In this document: piece by piece, positions 21,035-32,902 of the stretch
How positions within the stretch are numbered: position 1 is the first letter of the stretch
Layout: each line of letters starts with the position of its first letter
Assembly: GCF_042186555.1 (NCBI RefSeq)
Contig: NC_133326.1
Location: 100,128,625 to 100,192,624, forward strand
DNA length: 64,000 nt
Reading direction: 5' to 3'
From: Aquarana catesbeiana
Lineage: Eukaryota > Chordata > Amphibia > Anura > Ranidae
Notes under the pieces: model-generated
What the model was told of the DNA's origin: nothing
Seen by the model: the letters and a program-made list of their open reading frames with translations, nothing else
The model's database searches: none
Program-made: the position numbers and the translations under genes

Positions 21035-21476
21035 GGCCACTACACCCCGGTCGTAGTCAAACCAGCACTGCAGTAACACTTGGTGACGTGGCGAGTCCCA
21101 TAAGTGCAGTTCAAGCTGGTGAGCTGGCAAGCACAAGTAGTGTCCCGCTGCCACCAAGAAGACAAACACAGACCCGTCGTGCCCATAATGCCCTTCCTGC
21201 TGCATTCGCCAATCCTAATTGGGAACCCACCACTTCTGCAGCGCCCGTACTTCCCCCATTCACATCCCCCAACCAAATGCAGTCGGCTGCATGAGAGGCA
21301 TTTTTATGTCCTCCCGAGTACCCCTACCCAACGAACACCCCCAAAAAAGATGTTGTGTCTGCAGCAAACGCGGATATAGGCGTGACACCCGCTATTATTG
21401 TCCCTCCTGTCCTGACAATCCTGGTCTTTGCATTGGTGAATGTTTTGAACGCTACCATTCACTAGTTGAGTATTAG
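21035..21476 (+). pseudogene. piggyBac transposase, internally deleted
   Basis: Frame 21088-21294 gives the N-terminal region, rich in Ser, Pro and Arg (PPRRQTQTRRAHNALP). Frame 21219-21476 gives the C-terminal cysteine-rich domain: C-x2-C at CCVCSKRG, then RYYCPSCPDNPGLCIGECF, ending ERYHSLVEY. This C4-H-type zinc finger is characteristic of piggyBac/PGBD transposases. The junction lies around 21290 with a frame change, so the DDD catalytic core (about 400 residues) is missing. No activity is possible. The zinc finger confirms that the TTAA-flanked repeats in this window are piggyBac. Confidence 0.88.
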
Positions 21477-23039
21477 CGTAGGGTACAGCATTGCACAGAC
21501 TAGGCACACTTTCACAGGGTCTCCCAAGATGCCATCGCATTTTGAGAGACCCGAACCTGGAACCGGTTACAGTTATAAAAGTTACAGTTACAAAAAAAGT
21601 GTAAAAAAAAAAAAACACAAACAAAAATATAAAATAAAAAATAATAGTTGTCGTTTTATTGTTCTCTCTCTATTCTCTCTCTCTATTCTCTCTATTGTTC
21701 TGCTCTTTTTTACTGTATTCTATTCTGCAATGTTTTATTGTTATTATGTTTTATCATGTTTGCTTTTCAGGTCTGCAATTTGTTATACTTTATCGTTTAC
21801 TGTGCTTTATTGTTAACCATTTTTTTGTCTTCAGGTACAGCATTCACGACTGAGTGGTTATACCAGAATGATGCTTGCAGGTTTAGGTATCATCTTGGTA
21901 TCATTCTTTTCAGCCAGCGGTCGGCTTTCATGTAAAAGCAATCCTAGCAGCTAATTAGCCTCTAGACTGCTTTTACAAGCAGTGGGAGAGAATGCCCCCC
22001 CCCCCCCCACACCGTGTTTTTCTCTGGCTCTCCTGTCTCAACAGGGAACCTGAGAATGCAGCCGGTGATTCAGCCAGCTGACCATAGAGCTGATCAGAGA
22101 CCAGAGTGGCTCCAAACATCTCTATGGCCTAAGAAACCGGAAGCTACGAGCATTTTATGACTTAGATTTCGCCGGATGTAAATAGCGCCATTGGGAAATT
22201 GGGGAAGCATTTTATCACACCGATCTTGGTGTGGTCAGATGCTTTGAGGGCAGAGGAGAAATCTAGGGTCTAATAGACCCCAATTTTTTCAAAAAAGAGT
22301 ACCTGTCACTACCTATTGCTATCATAGGGGATATTTACATTCCCTGAGATAACAATAAAAATGATTAAAAAAAAAAAAAAAATGAAAGGAACAGTTTTAA
22401 AATAAGATAAAAAAGCAAAAAAATAATAAAGAAAAAAAAAAAAAAAAAAGCACCCCTGTCCCCCCTGCTCTCGCGCTAAGACGAACGCAAGAGTCGGTCT
22501 GGCGTCAAATGTAAACAGCAATTGCACCATGCATGTGAGGTATCACCGCGACGGTCAGATCGAGGGCAGTAATTTTAGTAGTAGACCTCCTCTGTAAATC
22601 TAAAGTGGTAACCTGTAAAGGCTTTTTAAAGGCTTTTAAAAATGTATTTATTTTGTTGCCACTGCACGTTTGTGCGCAATTGTAAAGCATGTCATGTTTG
22701 GTATCCATGTACTCGGCCTAAGATCATCTTTTTTATTTCATCAAACATTTGGGCAATATAGTGTGTTTTAGTGCATTAAAATGTAAAAAAGTGTGTTTTT
22801 TTCCCCAAAAAATGCGTTTGAAAAATCGCTGCGCAAATACTGTGTGAAAAAAAAAAATTAAACACCCACCATTTTAATCTGTAGGGCATTTGCTTTAAAA
22901 AAATATATAATGTGTGGGGGTTCAAAGTAATTTTCTTGCAAAAAAAAATAATTTTTTCATGTAATCAAAAAGTGTCAGAAAGGGCTTTGTCTTCAAGTGG
23001 TTAGAAGAGTGGGTGATGTGTGACATAAGCTTCTAAATG

Positions 23040-24500
23040 TTGTGCATAAAATGCCAGGACAGTTCAAACCCCCCCAAATGACCCCATTTTGGAAAGTAGA
23101 CACCCCAAGCTATTTGCTGAGAGTCATGTCGAGTCCATGGAATATTTTATATTGTGACACAAGTTGCGGGAAAGAGACAAATTTTTTTTTTTTTTTTTTT
23201 TTTTTTTGCACAAAGTTGTCACTAAATTATATATTGCTCAAACATGCCATGGGAATATGTGAAATTACACCCCAAAATACATTCTGTTGCTTCTCCTGAG
23301 TACGGGGATACCACATGTGTGAGACTTTTTGGGAGCCTAGCCGCGAATGGGACCCCGAAAACCAAGCACCGCCTTCAGGCTTTCTAAGGGCGTAAATTTT
23401 TGATTTCACTCTTCACTGCCTATCACAGTCTCGGAGGCCATGGAATGCCCAGGTGGCACAAAACCCCCCCAAATAACCCCATTTTGGAAAGTAGACACCC
23501 AAAGCTATTTGCTGAGCGGTATAGTGAGTATTTTGCAGACCTCACTTTTTGTCACAAAGTTTTGAAAATTAAAAAAAGAAAAAAAAAATTTTTTTTTTGT
23601 CTTTCTTCATTTTCAAAAACAAATGAGAGCTGCAAAATACTCACCATGCCTCTCAGCAAATAGCTTGGGGTGTCTACTTTCCAAAATGGGGTCATTTGGG
23701 GGGGGGTTTGTGCCACCTGGGCATTCCATGACCTCCGAAACTGTGATAGGCAGTGAAGAGTGAAATCAAAAATGTACACCCTTAGAAATCCTGAAGGCGG
23801 TGATTGGTTTTCGGGGTCCCGTACGCGGCTAGGCTCCTAAAAAGTCCCACACATGTGGTATCCCCGTACTCAAGAGAAGCAGCAGAATGTATTTTGGGGT
23901 GCAATTCCACATATGCCCATGACCTGTGTGAGCAATATATCATTTAGTGACAACTTTGTGCAAAAAAAAAAAAAAATTGTCACTTTCCCGCAACTTGTGT
24001 CAAAATATAAAATATTCCATGGACTCAACATGCCTCTCAGCAAATAGCTTGGGGTGTCTACTTTCCAAAATGGGGTCATTTGGGGGGGGGTTGTGCCATC
24101 TGGGCATTTTATGGCCTTCAAAACTGTGATAGGTAGTGAGGAGTAAAATCAAAAATGTATGCCCTTAGAAATCCTGAAGGCAGTGATTGGTTTTCGGGGC
24201 CCCGTATGCGGCTAGGCTCCCAAAAAGTCCCACACATGTGGTATCCCCATACTCAGGAGAAGCAGCTAAATGTATTTTGGGGTGCAATTCCACATATGCC
24301 CATGGCCTGTGTGATCAATATATCATTTAGTGACAACTTTTTGTAATTTTTTTTTTTTTTTTTTTGTCATTATTCAATCACTTGGGACAAAAAAAATGAA
24401 TATTCGATGGGCTCAACATGCCTCTCAGCAATTTCCTTGGGGTGTCTACTTTCCAAAATGGGGTCATTTGTGGGGGTTTTGTACTGCCCTGCCATTTTAG
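23040..24500. repeat. Mirrored internal modules of piggyBac element 3
   Basis: A segment containing 'ccattttggaaagtagacac' and 'agctatttgctgag' occurs five times: direct near 23075 and 23470, inverted near 23650, 24025 and 24415. The two orientations face each other around 23580-23640 at A/T runs, so the region can fold back on itself. It is non-coding. Confidence 0.8.
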
Positions 24501-24955
24501 CACCTCAAGAAACGACATAGGCAGTCATAAATTAAAGGCTGTGTAAATTCCAGAAAATGTACCCTAGTTTGTAGGCGCTATAACTTTTGCGCAAACCAAT
24601 AAATATACACTTATTGACATTTTTTTTACCAAAGACATGTGGCCAAATACATTTTGGCCTAAATGTATGACTAAAATTGAGTTTATTGGATTTTTTTTAG
24701 AACAAAAAGTAGAAAATATCATTTTTTTTCAAAATTTTCGGTCTTTTTCCGTGTATAGCGCAAAAAATAAAAACGGCAGAGGTGATCAAATACCATCAAA
24801 AGAAAGCTCTATTTGTGGGAAGAAAAGGACGCAAATTTTGTTTGGTTACAGCATTGCATGACCGCGCAATTAGCAGTTAAAGCGACGCAGTGCCAAATTG
24901 TAAAAAGTGTTCTGGTCAGGAAGGGGGTAAATCCTTCCGGGGCTGAAGTGGTTAA

Positions 24956-25257
24956 TATAGGGGAGTCAGCAATGCCAAGAGTTGGTGAAAGCAGGGGACC
25001 GTCATCCGGAGATAATTCCAAAAATAATCTGGATTATTCTCCTGGAGCTCCCGCAGCAAAGGCATATGATATAATTGGTCATGATTAATAAAGCAACCAA
25101 TTTTTGGTCCAAGAAATCTTCCTCCTCCTGTTCCTGGACTGGACTTGGTTCAAAGCAATAACTCCAAGGTCAATAATAAATAACACGTTATCTCCTCCGA
25201 TTCCACAACATGTCTAGTTGATGAACGGCTGTTCAGAAACGAACTGAAAAGCACGAA
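24956..25257. other. Unassigned sequence
   Basis: No recognisable gene or repeat end. Confidence 0.3.
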
Positions 25258-25820
25258 AAGAAAAGCGCGAACTGAAAAGTGTGAATCAACACTCACCAAA
25301 CTTCTACTGTGATGACAGGCTGTTGGCAGAAAATCCGACCGTTTGTATGCTCCATCGGACAGTTGTTGTCAGATTTTCCTCGGACCAATGTTGGATGGCA
25401 GGCTTTAAAATTTTCTTTAAAATCAACACTCACCAAACTTCTTCTGTGATGACAGGCTGTTGGCAGAAAATCCGACCGTTTGTATGCTCCATCGGACAAT
25501 TGTTGTCAGATTTTCCTCAGACAAATGTTGGATGGCAGGCTTTAAAATTTCCCGCGGACAAATGTCTGTTGTCGGATTTTCCGAGCGTGTGTACACAAGT
25601 CCGTCGGACAAAAGTCCAAAGTACAAACAAGCATGCTCAGACGCAAGGACGAGTCAGAAGAGGTTGGTCTTGTAAACTAGCATTCGTAAAGGAGAATTTA
25701 CATTCGTGACGCAGCAAATTATGAAATCTCAAAATGCAGCGCACATGGTCTTCTTTAAAGGGATTATAATGAAGCTGCTTTACTGGTGATACTGATGGAG
25801 TTATTGCAAACAAACCAAAG
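25258..25820. repeat. Harbinger-type MITE remnant with internal tandem duplication
   Basis: A segment of about 134 bp beginning 'caacactcaccaaacttct' occurs twice in tandem (25289-25422 and 25423-25556). The remainder (25600-25820) is almost identical to 18465-18690. Both copies lack the right terminus. Confidence 0.7.
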
Positions 25821-26636
25821 ACAAGCGTATCAGATGCCTATGTCCATCTGCTGAAGAAATACTGTTGTTTCCGGGTAACATATGTGAATATCAGCCTCTA
25901 CAGATACGCATTGTGTGCTTGGGTTTATACTGTGTTAGTCAGTGGAAAGTGCCTATAGTGCTGGCGAATACAATTACAGCTTACATCAGAAGTGATTGTG
26001 CTGTGTATCTGTGCCTCCATGCTTGGAGTGAAACTAAGCGCATTGCTGCTGTAAATACTCTTCCTACTACCGTCTCTCCGGTAATAAACATTGCCTGGTT
26101 TATAAAGTCAGTACGTGTGATTACCTCTGTGCAGCCGCCACACCCTACACCCTACCCCCACTTACATGGTCATTTTGTCAGAACACCTGGACTCTTGGAG
26201 CCAACCTGAGTAAAGGTAACCAATCTGATTTAAAGTGTCATATTGTGCTTTATTTACATTTTAAGAGTGCCTCTTGGGGACATTCTCAGGTTTGGAATCC
26301 CCTGAAAGCAGCTTGTATATGGGATTGAGAGCTATATTGCTCTTAAATCTCAGTTATTGCTCTCTAGTTGATTACTTGAATATATAATGTTACTGTCTGT
26401 TATTCTTCCACAGAAATATTGCAGTAAAGACAATTTCTGTGTTTTATAATAATGTGTGTTTCTCATTGGTCATTGCACTTACACTATTGCCAGGTGTGCC
26501 AGAGGGGGCTGAGGCTGTTATTGAGGTTGAGAGGCAGTGTAACGGACTAAACAAACAAAAGCAGCTCATTCGGGGGTATCACTACATAAAAAAAAAAAGA
26601 TTTCCTTATAAAATTTTGCAAATATGATGGGCTTGC
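25821..26636. other. Unassigned sequence, possible retroposon tail
   Basis: A GGTAATAAACATTGCC stretch near 26080 resembles a poly(A) signal region, and 'tgcagccgccacacccta' follows. No coding domain or paired repeat was found. Confidence 0.3.
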
Positions 26637-26755
26637 ACTGATGTGCAGCACTGATGGGCACTGATAGGCTGCACTGATGGGCACTGATGAGGCTGCACTG
26701 ATAGGCGGCACTGATAGGCAGCACTGATAGGTAGCACTGATGAGGCTTGACCTAA
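26637..26755. repeat. Degenerate 'gcactgatgg' tandem array
   Basis: About nine copies of a 10-15 bp GCACTGATRGGC-type unit immediately left of piggyBac-like element 4. It is the complement of the array inside element 2. Confidence 0.85.
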
Positions 26756-26769
26756 ATATAACATGTTAT

Positions 26770-27688
26770 TTAACTACTTGCTGACCAGCTGCCGCAGTTT
26801 TACTGTGGCATGTTGGTACGGCTGTGCGAACCGCCGTCATTGTACGTCGGCCGCTTTAAGAAGCTTTAAGGGGCGCCCTGCCAGAGGCGATGCGCGTGGC
26901 CGCTCCACAGAGAGCCAGAATGGGGATCTGTGTATGTAAATAAACAGATCCCTGTTCTGACAGGGGAGTAGAGAGAGTTCTGCTGTTTCTAGTGACCAGG
27001 AACAGAGATCTCTCTCCTCCTCCAGTCAGTACACTCCCCCACAGTTAGAAATACCTCCCTAGGGAACACATTTAACCCCTCGATTGCCCCCCTAGTGTTA
27101 ACCCCTTACCTGTCAGTGACATTTATACAGTAATCAGTGGCTATTTTTTAGCTCTGATCGCTGTATAAATGTCACTGGTCCCAAAAAAGTGTCCGATCTG
27201 TCTGCCGCAATGTCGCAGTCCTGCTAAAAATTGCAGATCACCACCATTACGAGTAAAAAAAAAATGAATAATAAAATATGCCATCAATATATCCCCTATT
27301 TTGTAGACGCTACAACTTTTGCGCAAACCAATCAATATACGCTTATTTCAATTTTTTTTACCAAAATATGTAAAACAATATATATTGGCCTAAACTGATG
27401 AAGAAATTTGTTTTGTTTTTTGTTTTTTTGGATATTTGTTATAGCAAAAAGTAAAGAATATTGGGGGTTTTTTTTCAAAATTGTTGGTCTTTTTTTGTTT
27501 ATAATGCAAAAGATAAAAACTGCACAGGTGATCAAATACCACCAAAAGAAAGCTCTATTTGTGGGGAAAAAAAGGACATAATTTTAGTTTGTGTAGAGTG
27601 TGGCATGACCGTGCAATTGTCAGTTAAAGCGACGCAGTGCCGTATCACAAAAAATGTGGGAAAATCCTTCCGGTCTGTAAGTGGTTAA
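26770..27688. mobile_element. piggyBac-like non-autonomous element 4
   Basis: TTAA at 26770-26773 and 27685-27688, the latter preceded by GTAAGTGG. Its interior is collinear with element 1 (748-1787) over the 'cagtgacatttacacagtaatcag' and 'gtccgatctgtctgccgcaatgtc' blocks. No coding capacity. Confidence 0.8.
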
Positions 27689-28371
27689 AAAAATAAATAA
27701 ATAAAGGTTAACAATCACTTTAATTTCATCAAGGTGGTTATGCATCTTATCCCAGTCTCAGGTATCCCATTGATAAGTAACATTTACGTTTTTACATTTT
27801 AGACTGGGGTGTTTCGAGATTTTGCATACTTTTAAAGGGTACTTGTGCAGTTGCGACAAAAAAATAAATTGAGGAACGCTGGTCTAGATCCACAATACAC
27901 AGGTTTAGGGGCCATTGTAAGCCTTAAAGTGGTAGTAAACCGCAGGTGGTTAAAAGGCAATGTCATAATGTGCTAGTATGTATCGCAGACTTATTTGGAT
28001 TGGAAAATCTCAATTAGCATTTTGATTTTCAGATTTTCCAAGCTGCTAGCAGACTACCACTATGTTTGCTCAGTAGCAAAGCTGTATAAGAACATAAGGA
28101 CGCTTACCATGTCCTTTAATGAAATCTGGTGGCCTGGCGTTCTTACTAACACTACAGACTGTGAGTTGGAATGCTTGCAGTCTATAGCAGAGATTACATC
28201 ATATTCTCCCTGTCATGTGTCCTCAGAGGCAGCACTGCTGCAAGAAAAGCTTCTGCCGCTTGTTAGAGAGAGTATGGAATGTCAACAGCCAATAAATTTA
28301 CTTCAGTAAGAATGTCTCTCATTGCATAGTGTTGGTTTTAATGTTCAAAGACCTTTAAATTTAAAGCCTAA
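27689..28371. other. Mostly unassigned; one MITE end
   Basis: CTTAAAGTGGTAGTAAACC near 27923 resembles the terminus of the MITE at 49486-49943, but no opposite end was seen. The rest shows no feature. Confidence 0.35.
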
Positions 28372-28750
28372 AGCCTTGTACACACAATCGGATTTTCCGT
28401 AGACAAAACCTCAGACTTTTGTCCAAAGGCATGTGCCTGGATTTCGTCTTGCATACAAACAGCAAGGAATTGTCGGCCAACAAACATGAACGTAGTGACG
28501 TACTATGTGGTTTTCAGCTTTTTAGCGCCACCCTTTGGGCTCCTTCTGCTAATTTCGTGTTAGTAGAAGTTTGGTGCCAACACGTGAACTCCCCTCAACG
28601 TGGCACGGCTTCCCTATATAAGGTATCCACCCAAAAATGGCCGAGATTTTCTGTCCTATCAGGACACCAGGCTTCTCTAAAATGGTGCCAGAGGCAATGA
28701 TAGAGGCAGAAAGCTCTGAACAATTGTACACATAAACATATCAAATTGGC
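28372..28750. repeat. Harbinger-type MITE fragment
   Basis: Begins AGCCTTGTACACACAATCGG, matching the left ends at 18318 and 30341. No right terminus could be located. Confidence 0.55.
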
Positions 28751-28887
28751 TGAAAAGTGAGTATATACACTTACTAACCCACTACCTATTACAGCCAGCT
28801 AGGCTGCCCTGCACTACAGCTGCCTACATTCCCCTCCCCTTTAAGAATTGCAATCCCTTGCATGCACCTAGGGAAAGATATTTGTCT

Positions 28888-29243
28888 TGCCGAGAAAGTT
28901 CCCCCAGCGCTTGCACAGTACGAACAACTACGGAGCCGCCAAAAGTCTCCGAAGTTGAACAGCTGATCGTCAGCTCTACACGGCGCCTGCGCACTGAGTC
29001 CAGGTTCAAGCCCCACCATCCAAGTGGACATAGAGCTTGAATAAAACTATGCCGAGCAAAGCGAGGCCGTGCCCAAAGCGTGGTGAGCCAAGCGAGCCCG
29101 CGAGGGGCCCTGTTACAGGCGCCGTGTACAGCTGACTCTCAGCTGTTCAGCTTCGGCTATTTTCGGCGGCTCATACTGTGCAAGCGCTGCACCTGCGCAG
29201 TACAGGGGAGTCCTTATCCGCCGGAGGGAACTTTCTCGCTAGA
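28888..29243. mobile_element. Foldback element with ~110-bp inverted arms
   Basis: GCCGAGAAAGTTCCC on the left is mirrored by GGGAACTTTCTCGC on the right. Further pairs are 'gcgcttgcacagta' with 'tactgtgcaagcgc' and 'tacacggcgcctg' with 'caggcgccgtgta'. The ~100-bp spacer contains 'gccgagcaaagcgaggccgtg' repeats. It lies directly beyond the 3' coding end of the Gypsy element, where an LTR would be expected. Confidence 0.75.
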
Positions 29244-29302
29244 ACAATAATTAACACAGTGCAATAATATAGCAAGCAATAAAACAAGCAATACATAACA
29301 GT

Positions 29303-30337
29303 TCAAGTCACATAGTCAGAATACTTGACAGGTTTCAGTCCCCTGGTAATACGCTTGGACAAGCGAGGCTCCGGGTCTTCCAAATGTCCATTTCCCTCCA
29401 AAGGAACAGGATCGGTATGTGCTATTTCATCCACAAGAGGCTCATCCTCCTCCGGAGTAGGGACACCGTGCACATCTGGCTCCCTCACAAATAAGTCCCA
29501 TTCGGTAGCAGCAGCCTGGTTCGCTATCTCCCCCAGCTAGGGATGAGGTCTCTACCGCCGGCAGAGGGGGCAGGTACCAGGTTGCAAAGTCACTGTTGAG
29601 GAAATCCTGGCTGTTGCAGATGGGGGAAAGACCGGAATAGGATTCTCCATTCATGAATCAGCACTGAACACACAGGGACAAGGAGATTACGATGCAGTCT
29701 CTTGTGAGGTCCATCCGGCTTCTCTGAAACCAGATTATACACAGGCTGCCCAGGGAAAGGTTGTTGCTTGACTTGATATGGATAGGGCTCCCACTTGGGC
29801 TCTAGCTTGCTGCCCCTTAGGTGTTTAGGTTTCCTCACCAAGACCCTGTTTCCTGGTGTAAGTGGCAACAATCAAACAGTACTTTCCTCCACTAAATCCT
29901 TGTGCTTTCCCAGTACTATCTGTTTGGCTTGATCCAGGCGGTGCCAGTGATCTTGGACCCATTCATCGTGGATCTTTGATGTAATAGACTCAGGAGTTTC
30001 CAAGAGTAAATCCACCGATAGACTACATACTGCGGCCAACGTTCTTGATGCTCTTGCTCTAATGTGCGAATCAGTCCACAAACACCAAGGCATAGCGATA
30101 CCCCAGAGGTGTCAGCCACTGTCAGAAAGTCCATTGTCAGTAATTCAATGGGTTCTCCTGTGCTCATCAAAGGGGTAGTTTTTTCTGTTCTCCCTTTGTG
30201 GATGGCACAACTCTTACACCCCTGACATGCCTTCTGCACCCACTTGGATAACTCTGGACAAAATATGTACGAATAAAGGCCTCCATCAGTTCTGCACAGA
30301 AGTGTCCTCCAATATGGTGAAAGACTTGGCAAACCTC
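29303..30337 (-). pseudogene. pol: Gypsy integrase, core and C-terminal part
   Basis: Minus frame 29916-30340 starts in the zinc-binding domain: HHIGGHF, then CQGCKSCAIHKG, giving the H-H-C-C set. It continues with PIELLTMDFLTVADTSG, the first catalytic aspartate. Frame 29872-30093 covers the rest of the core in a shifted frame. Frame 29590-29871 shows the C-terminal beta-barrel (PGNRVLVRKPKHLRG, KLEPKWEPYPYQV, RLHRNLLVPV), and 29303-29488 is the acidic tail ending RLSKRITRGLKPVKYSDYVT. The catalytic core is degraded by frameshifts. Confidence 0.85.
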
Positions 30338-30546
30338 TAATGCCGCGTACACACGATCGGAAATGCCGCCAGCAAAACTCTGATGAGAGCTTTTTGTCGG
30401 AAAATGCAACCGTGTGTATGCTCCATTGGTCTTTTTCTGGCAGAATTCCAGCCAGCAAAAGAATGAGATCATAGTTACATAGTTGGTGAGGTTGAAAAAA
30501 GACACAAGTCCAGCAAGTCCAACCTATGTGTGATTATGTGTCAGTA

Positions 30547-31113
30547 TTACATTGTATATCCCTGTATGTTGCGGTCATGCAGGTGCTTATCTAATAGTTT
30601 CTTGAAGCTATCGATGCTCCCCGCTGATACCACCGCCTGTGGAAGGGAATTCCACATCTTTGCCACTCTTACAGTAAAGAACCCTCTACTTAGTTTAAGG
30701 TTAAACCTCTTTTCTTCTAATTTTAATGAGTGGCCACAAGTCTTGTTAAACTCTCTTGTGCGAAAAAGTTTTATTTCTATTGTAGGGTCACCAGTACGGT
30801 ATTTGTATATTGAAATCATATCCCCTCTCAAGCATCTCTTCTCCAGAGAGAATAAGTTCAGTGCTCGCAACCTTTCCTCATAACTAAGATCCTCCAGACC
30901 CTTTATTAGCTTTGTTGCCCTTCTTTGTACTTGCTCCATTTCCAGTACATTTTTCCTGAGGACTGGTGCCCAGAACTGGACAGTATACTCTAGGTGCGGC
31001 TGGACCAGAGTCTTGTAGAGTGGGAGAATTATTGTATTATCTCTGGAGTTGATCCCCTTTTTAATGCATGCCAATATTCTGTTTGCTTTGTTAGCAGCAG
31101 CTTGGCATTGCAT
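30547..31113 (-). pseudogene. LINE ORF2, C-terminal domain
   Basis: 188 codons. Motifs: LYKTLVQPHLEYTVQFWAP, then LEMEQVQRRATKLIKGLE, LSYEERLRALNLFSLEKRCLRGDMI and FFTVRVAKMWNSLPQ. These are the conserved post-RT blocks of CR1/Jockey-type LINEs. The stop at 30547 is the natural end. The 5' join to the RT frame at 31130 is shifted. Confidence 0.85.
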
Positions 31114-31129
31114 GCCATTGCTGAGCCTA

Positions 31130-31798
31130 TCATCTACTAGGACCTCCCAGATCCTTTTCCATCCTAGATTCCCCCAGAGGTTCTCCCCTCAGTGTATAGA
31201 TTGCATTCATATTTTTGCCACCCAAATGCATTATCTTACATTTTGCTACATTGAACCTCATTTGCCATGTAGTTGTCCACCCCATTAATTTGTTCAGATC
31301 TTTTTGCAAGGTTTCCACATCCTGCGGAGAAGTTATTGCCCTGCTTAGCTTAGTATCGTCTGCAAATACAGAGATTGAACTGTTTATCCCATCCTCCAGG
31401 TCATTTATGAACAAATTAAATAGGATTGGTCCCAGCACAGAACCCTGGGGAACCCCACTACCCACCCCTGACCATTCCGAGTACTCCCCATTTATCACCA
31501 CCCTCTGAACTCGCCCTTGTAGCCAGTTTTCAATATATGTACTCACCCTATGGTCCATGCCAACGGACCTTATTTTGTACAGTAAATGTTTATGAGGAAC
31601 TGTGTCAAATGCTTTTGCAAAATCCAGATACACCACGTCTACGGGCCTTCCTTTATCTAGATGGCAACTCACCTCCTCATAGAAGGTTAGTAGATTGGTT
31701 TGGCAAGAACGATTCTTCATGAATCCATGCTGATTACTGCTAATGATACCGTTCTCATTACTAAAATCTTGTGTATAGTGTCTTATCATCCCCTCCAA
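31130..31798 (-). pseudogene. LINE reverse transcriptase, core
   Basis: 222 codons holding the RT palm: QHGFMKNRSCQTNLL, VDVVYLDFAKAFDTVPH (first catalytic aspartate), GVPQGSVLGPILFNLFINDL, and FADDTKL at the catalytic loop. These residues appear intact. The frame shifts at both ends, to 31113 downstream and 31866 upstream. Confidence 0.9.
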
Positions 31799-31865
31799 GA
31801 GTTTACATACTATTGATGTTAGGCTAACTGGTCTGTAATTCCCAGGGATGTATTTTGGGCCCTTT

Positions 31866-32849
31866 TTAGATATTGGTGCTACATTGGCTTTTTTTCCAAT
31901 CAGCTGGTACCATTCCAGTCAGTAGACTGTCTGTAAAAATTAGGAACAATGGTCTGGCAATCACTTGACTGAGTTCCCTAAGTACCCTCGGATGCAAGCC
32001 ATCTGGTCCCAGGGATTTATTAATGTTAAGTTTCTCAAGTCTAATTTTAATTCTGTCCTCTGTTAACCATGGAGGTGCTTCCTGTGTTGTGCCATGAGGA
32101 TAAACACTGCAGTTTTGGTTACTGAAGCCCCCCGATTCACTCGTGAAGACTGAGGAGAAGAATAAATTCAATACCTTTGCCATCTCCCCATCCTTTGTAA
32201 CCAGATGTCCTTCCTCATTCTTTATGGGGCCAATATGGTCTGTCCTCCCTTTTTTACTGTTTATATACTTAAAGAATTTCTTGGGATATTTTTTGCTCTC
32301 CTCCGTTATGTGTCTTTCATGTTCTATCTTAGCCGTCCTAATTGCACCCTTACATTTCTTGTTGCATTCTTTATAAAGTCTGAATGCTGGGGATGATCCC
32401 TCAAACTTATATTTTTTTAAGGCCTTCTCCTTTGCTTTTATATGCATTTTTACATTGGAGTTAAGACATCCAGGACTTTTGTTTGCTCTTTTAAATTTAA
32501 TACCCAATGGGATGCATTGGCTAATGCCCTTATTTAATATGCTCTTAAAGCAAACCCATCTCTCCTCCGTGTTCTTTGTTCCTAATATTTTATACCAATT
32601 TATGCCTTTTAGCAAGGTTTGTAGTTTAGGGAAGTTGGCTCTTTTGAAATTCAGTGTGTTTGTATTCCCTTTATGTTTCCTATTTGTGTGATTTATACTG
32701 AAACTAATTGACCTGTGATCGCTGTTACTTAAATTGCCCCGTATTTCTACATCCGTGATCAGGTCTGTATTGTTGGTAATCAGTAGATCCAGTAATGTTT
32801 TATTTCTAGTTGGTGCGTCTACCATCTGACCCATTAAATTGTCCTGCAA
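31866..32849 (-). pseudogene. LINE ORF2, endonuclease end and RT fingers
   Basis: 327 codons. It opens with the end of the AP endonuclease (LLDLLITNNTD, then NSDHRSISF, carrying the catalytic D-H pair). A linker rich in Lys follows, then RT motif 0/1 (LEKLNINKSLGPDGLHPRVL). The frame is lost about 20 codons before the RT core frame begins. Confidence 0.88.
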
Positions 32850-32902
32850 GACATTAAGGAACTGGCGAGCCTTAAATGAATGCGCGGTTCCCTCCGCCCA
32901 GT

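Larger units (their letters stand above)
19072..24955 (+). mobile_element. piggyBac-like element 3, 5.9 kb, transposase deleted
   Basis: TTAA at 19072-19075 is followed by CCACTTGCCGACG; on the right GCTGAAGTGG precedes TTAA at 24952-24955, giving a short inverted terminus. The left arm has an internal hairpin ('tacgtc...gacgta'). The element contains three tandem ~355-bp repeats (19961-21034), a transposase pseudogene with only both ends left (21035-21476), and mirrored modules (23040-24500). The right-hand module (24540-24955) is shared with elements 1 and 4, tying the short copies to this longer parent. It is a non-autonomous derivative. Confidence 0.85.

Noticed and set aside
21603..21660. 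A polyadenylation site of a host gene after the piggyBac pseudogene
   Set aside because: AATAAA-like words are common in this A-rich tract and lie inside the transposon; no upstream host exon exists.
31049..32691. Plus-strand frames opposite the LINE
   Set aside because: They are antisense shadows of the well-supported minus-strand endonuclease and RT frames.
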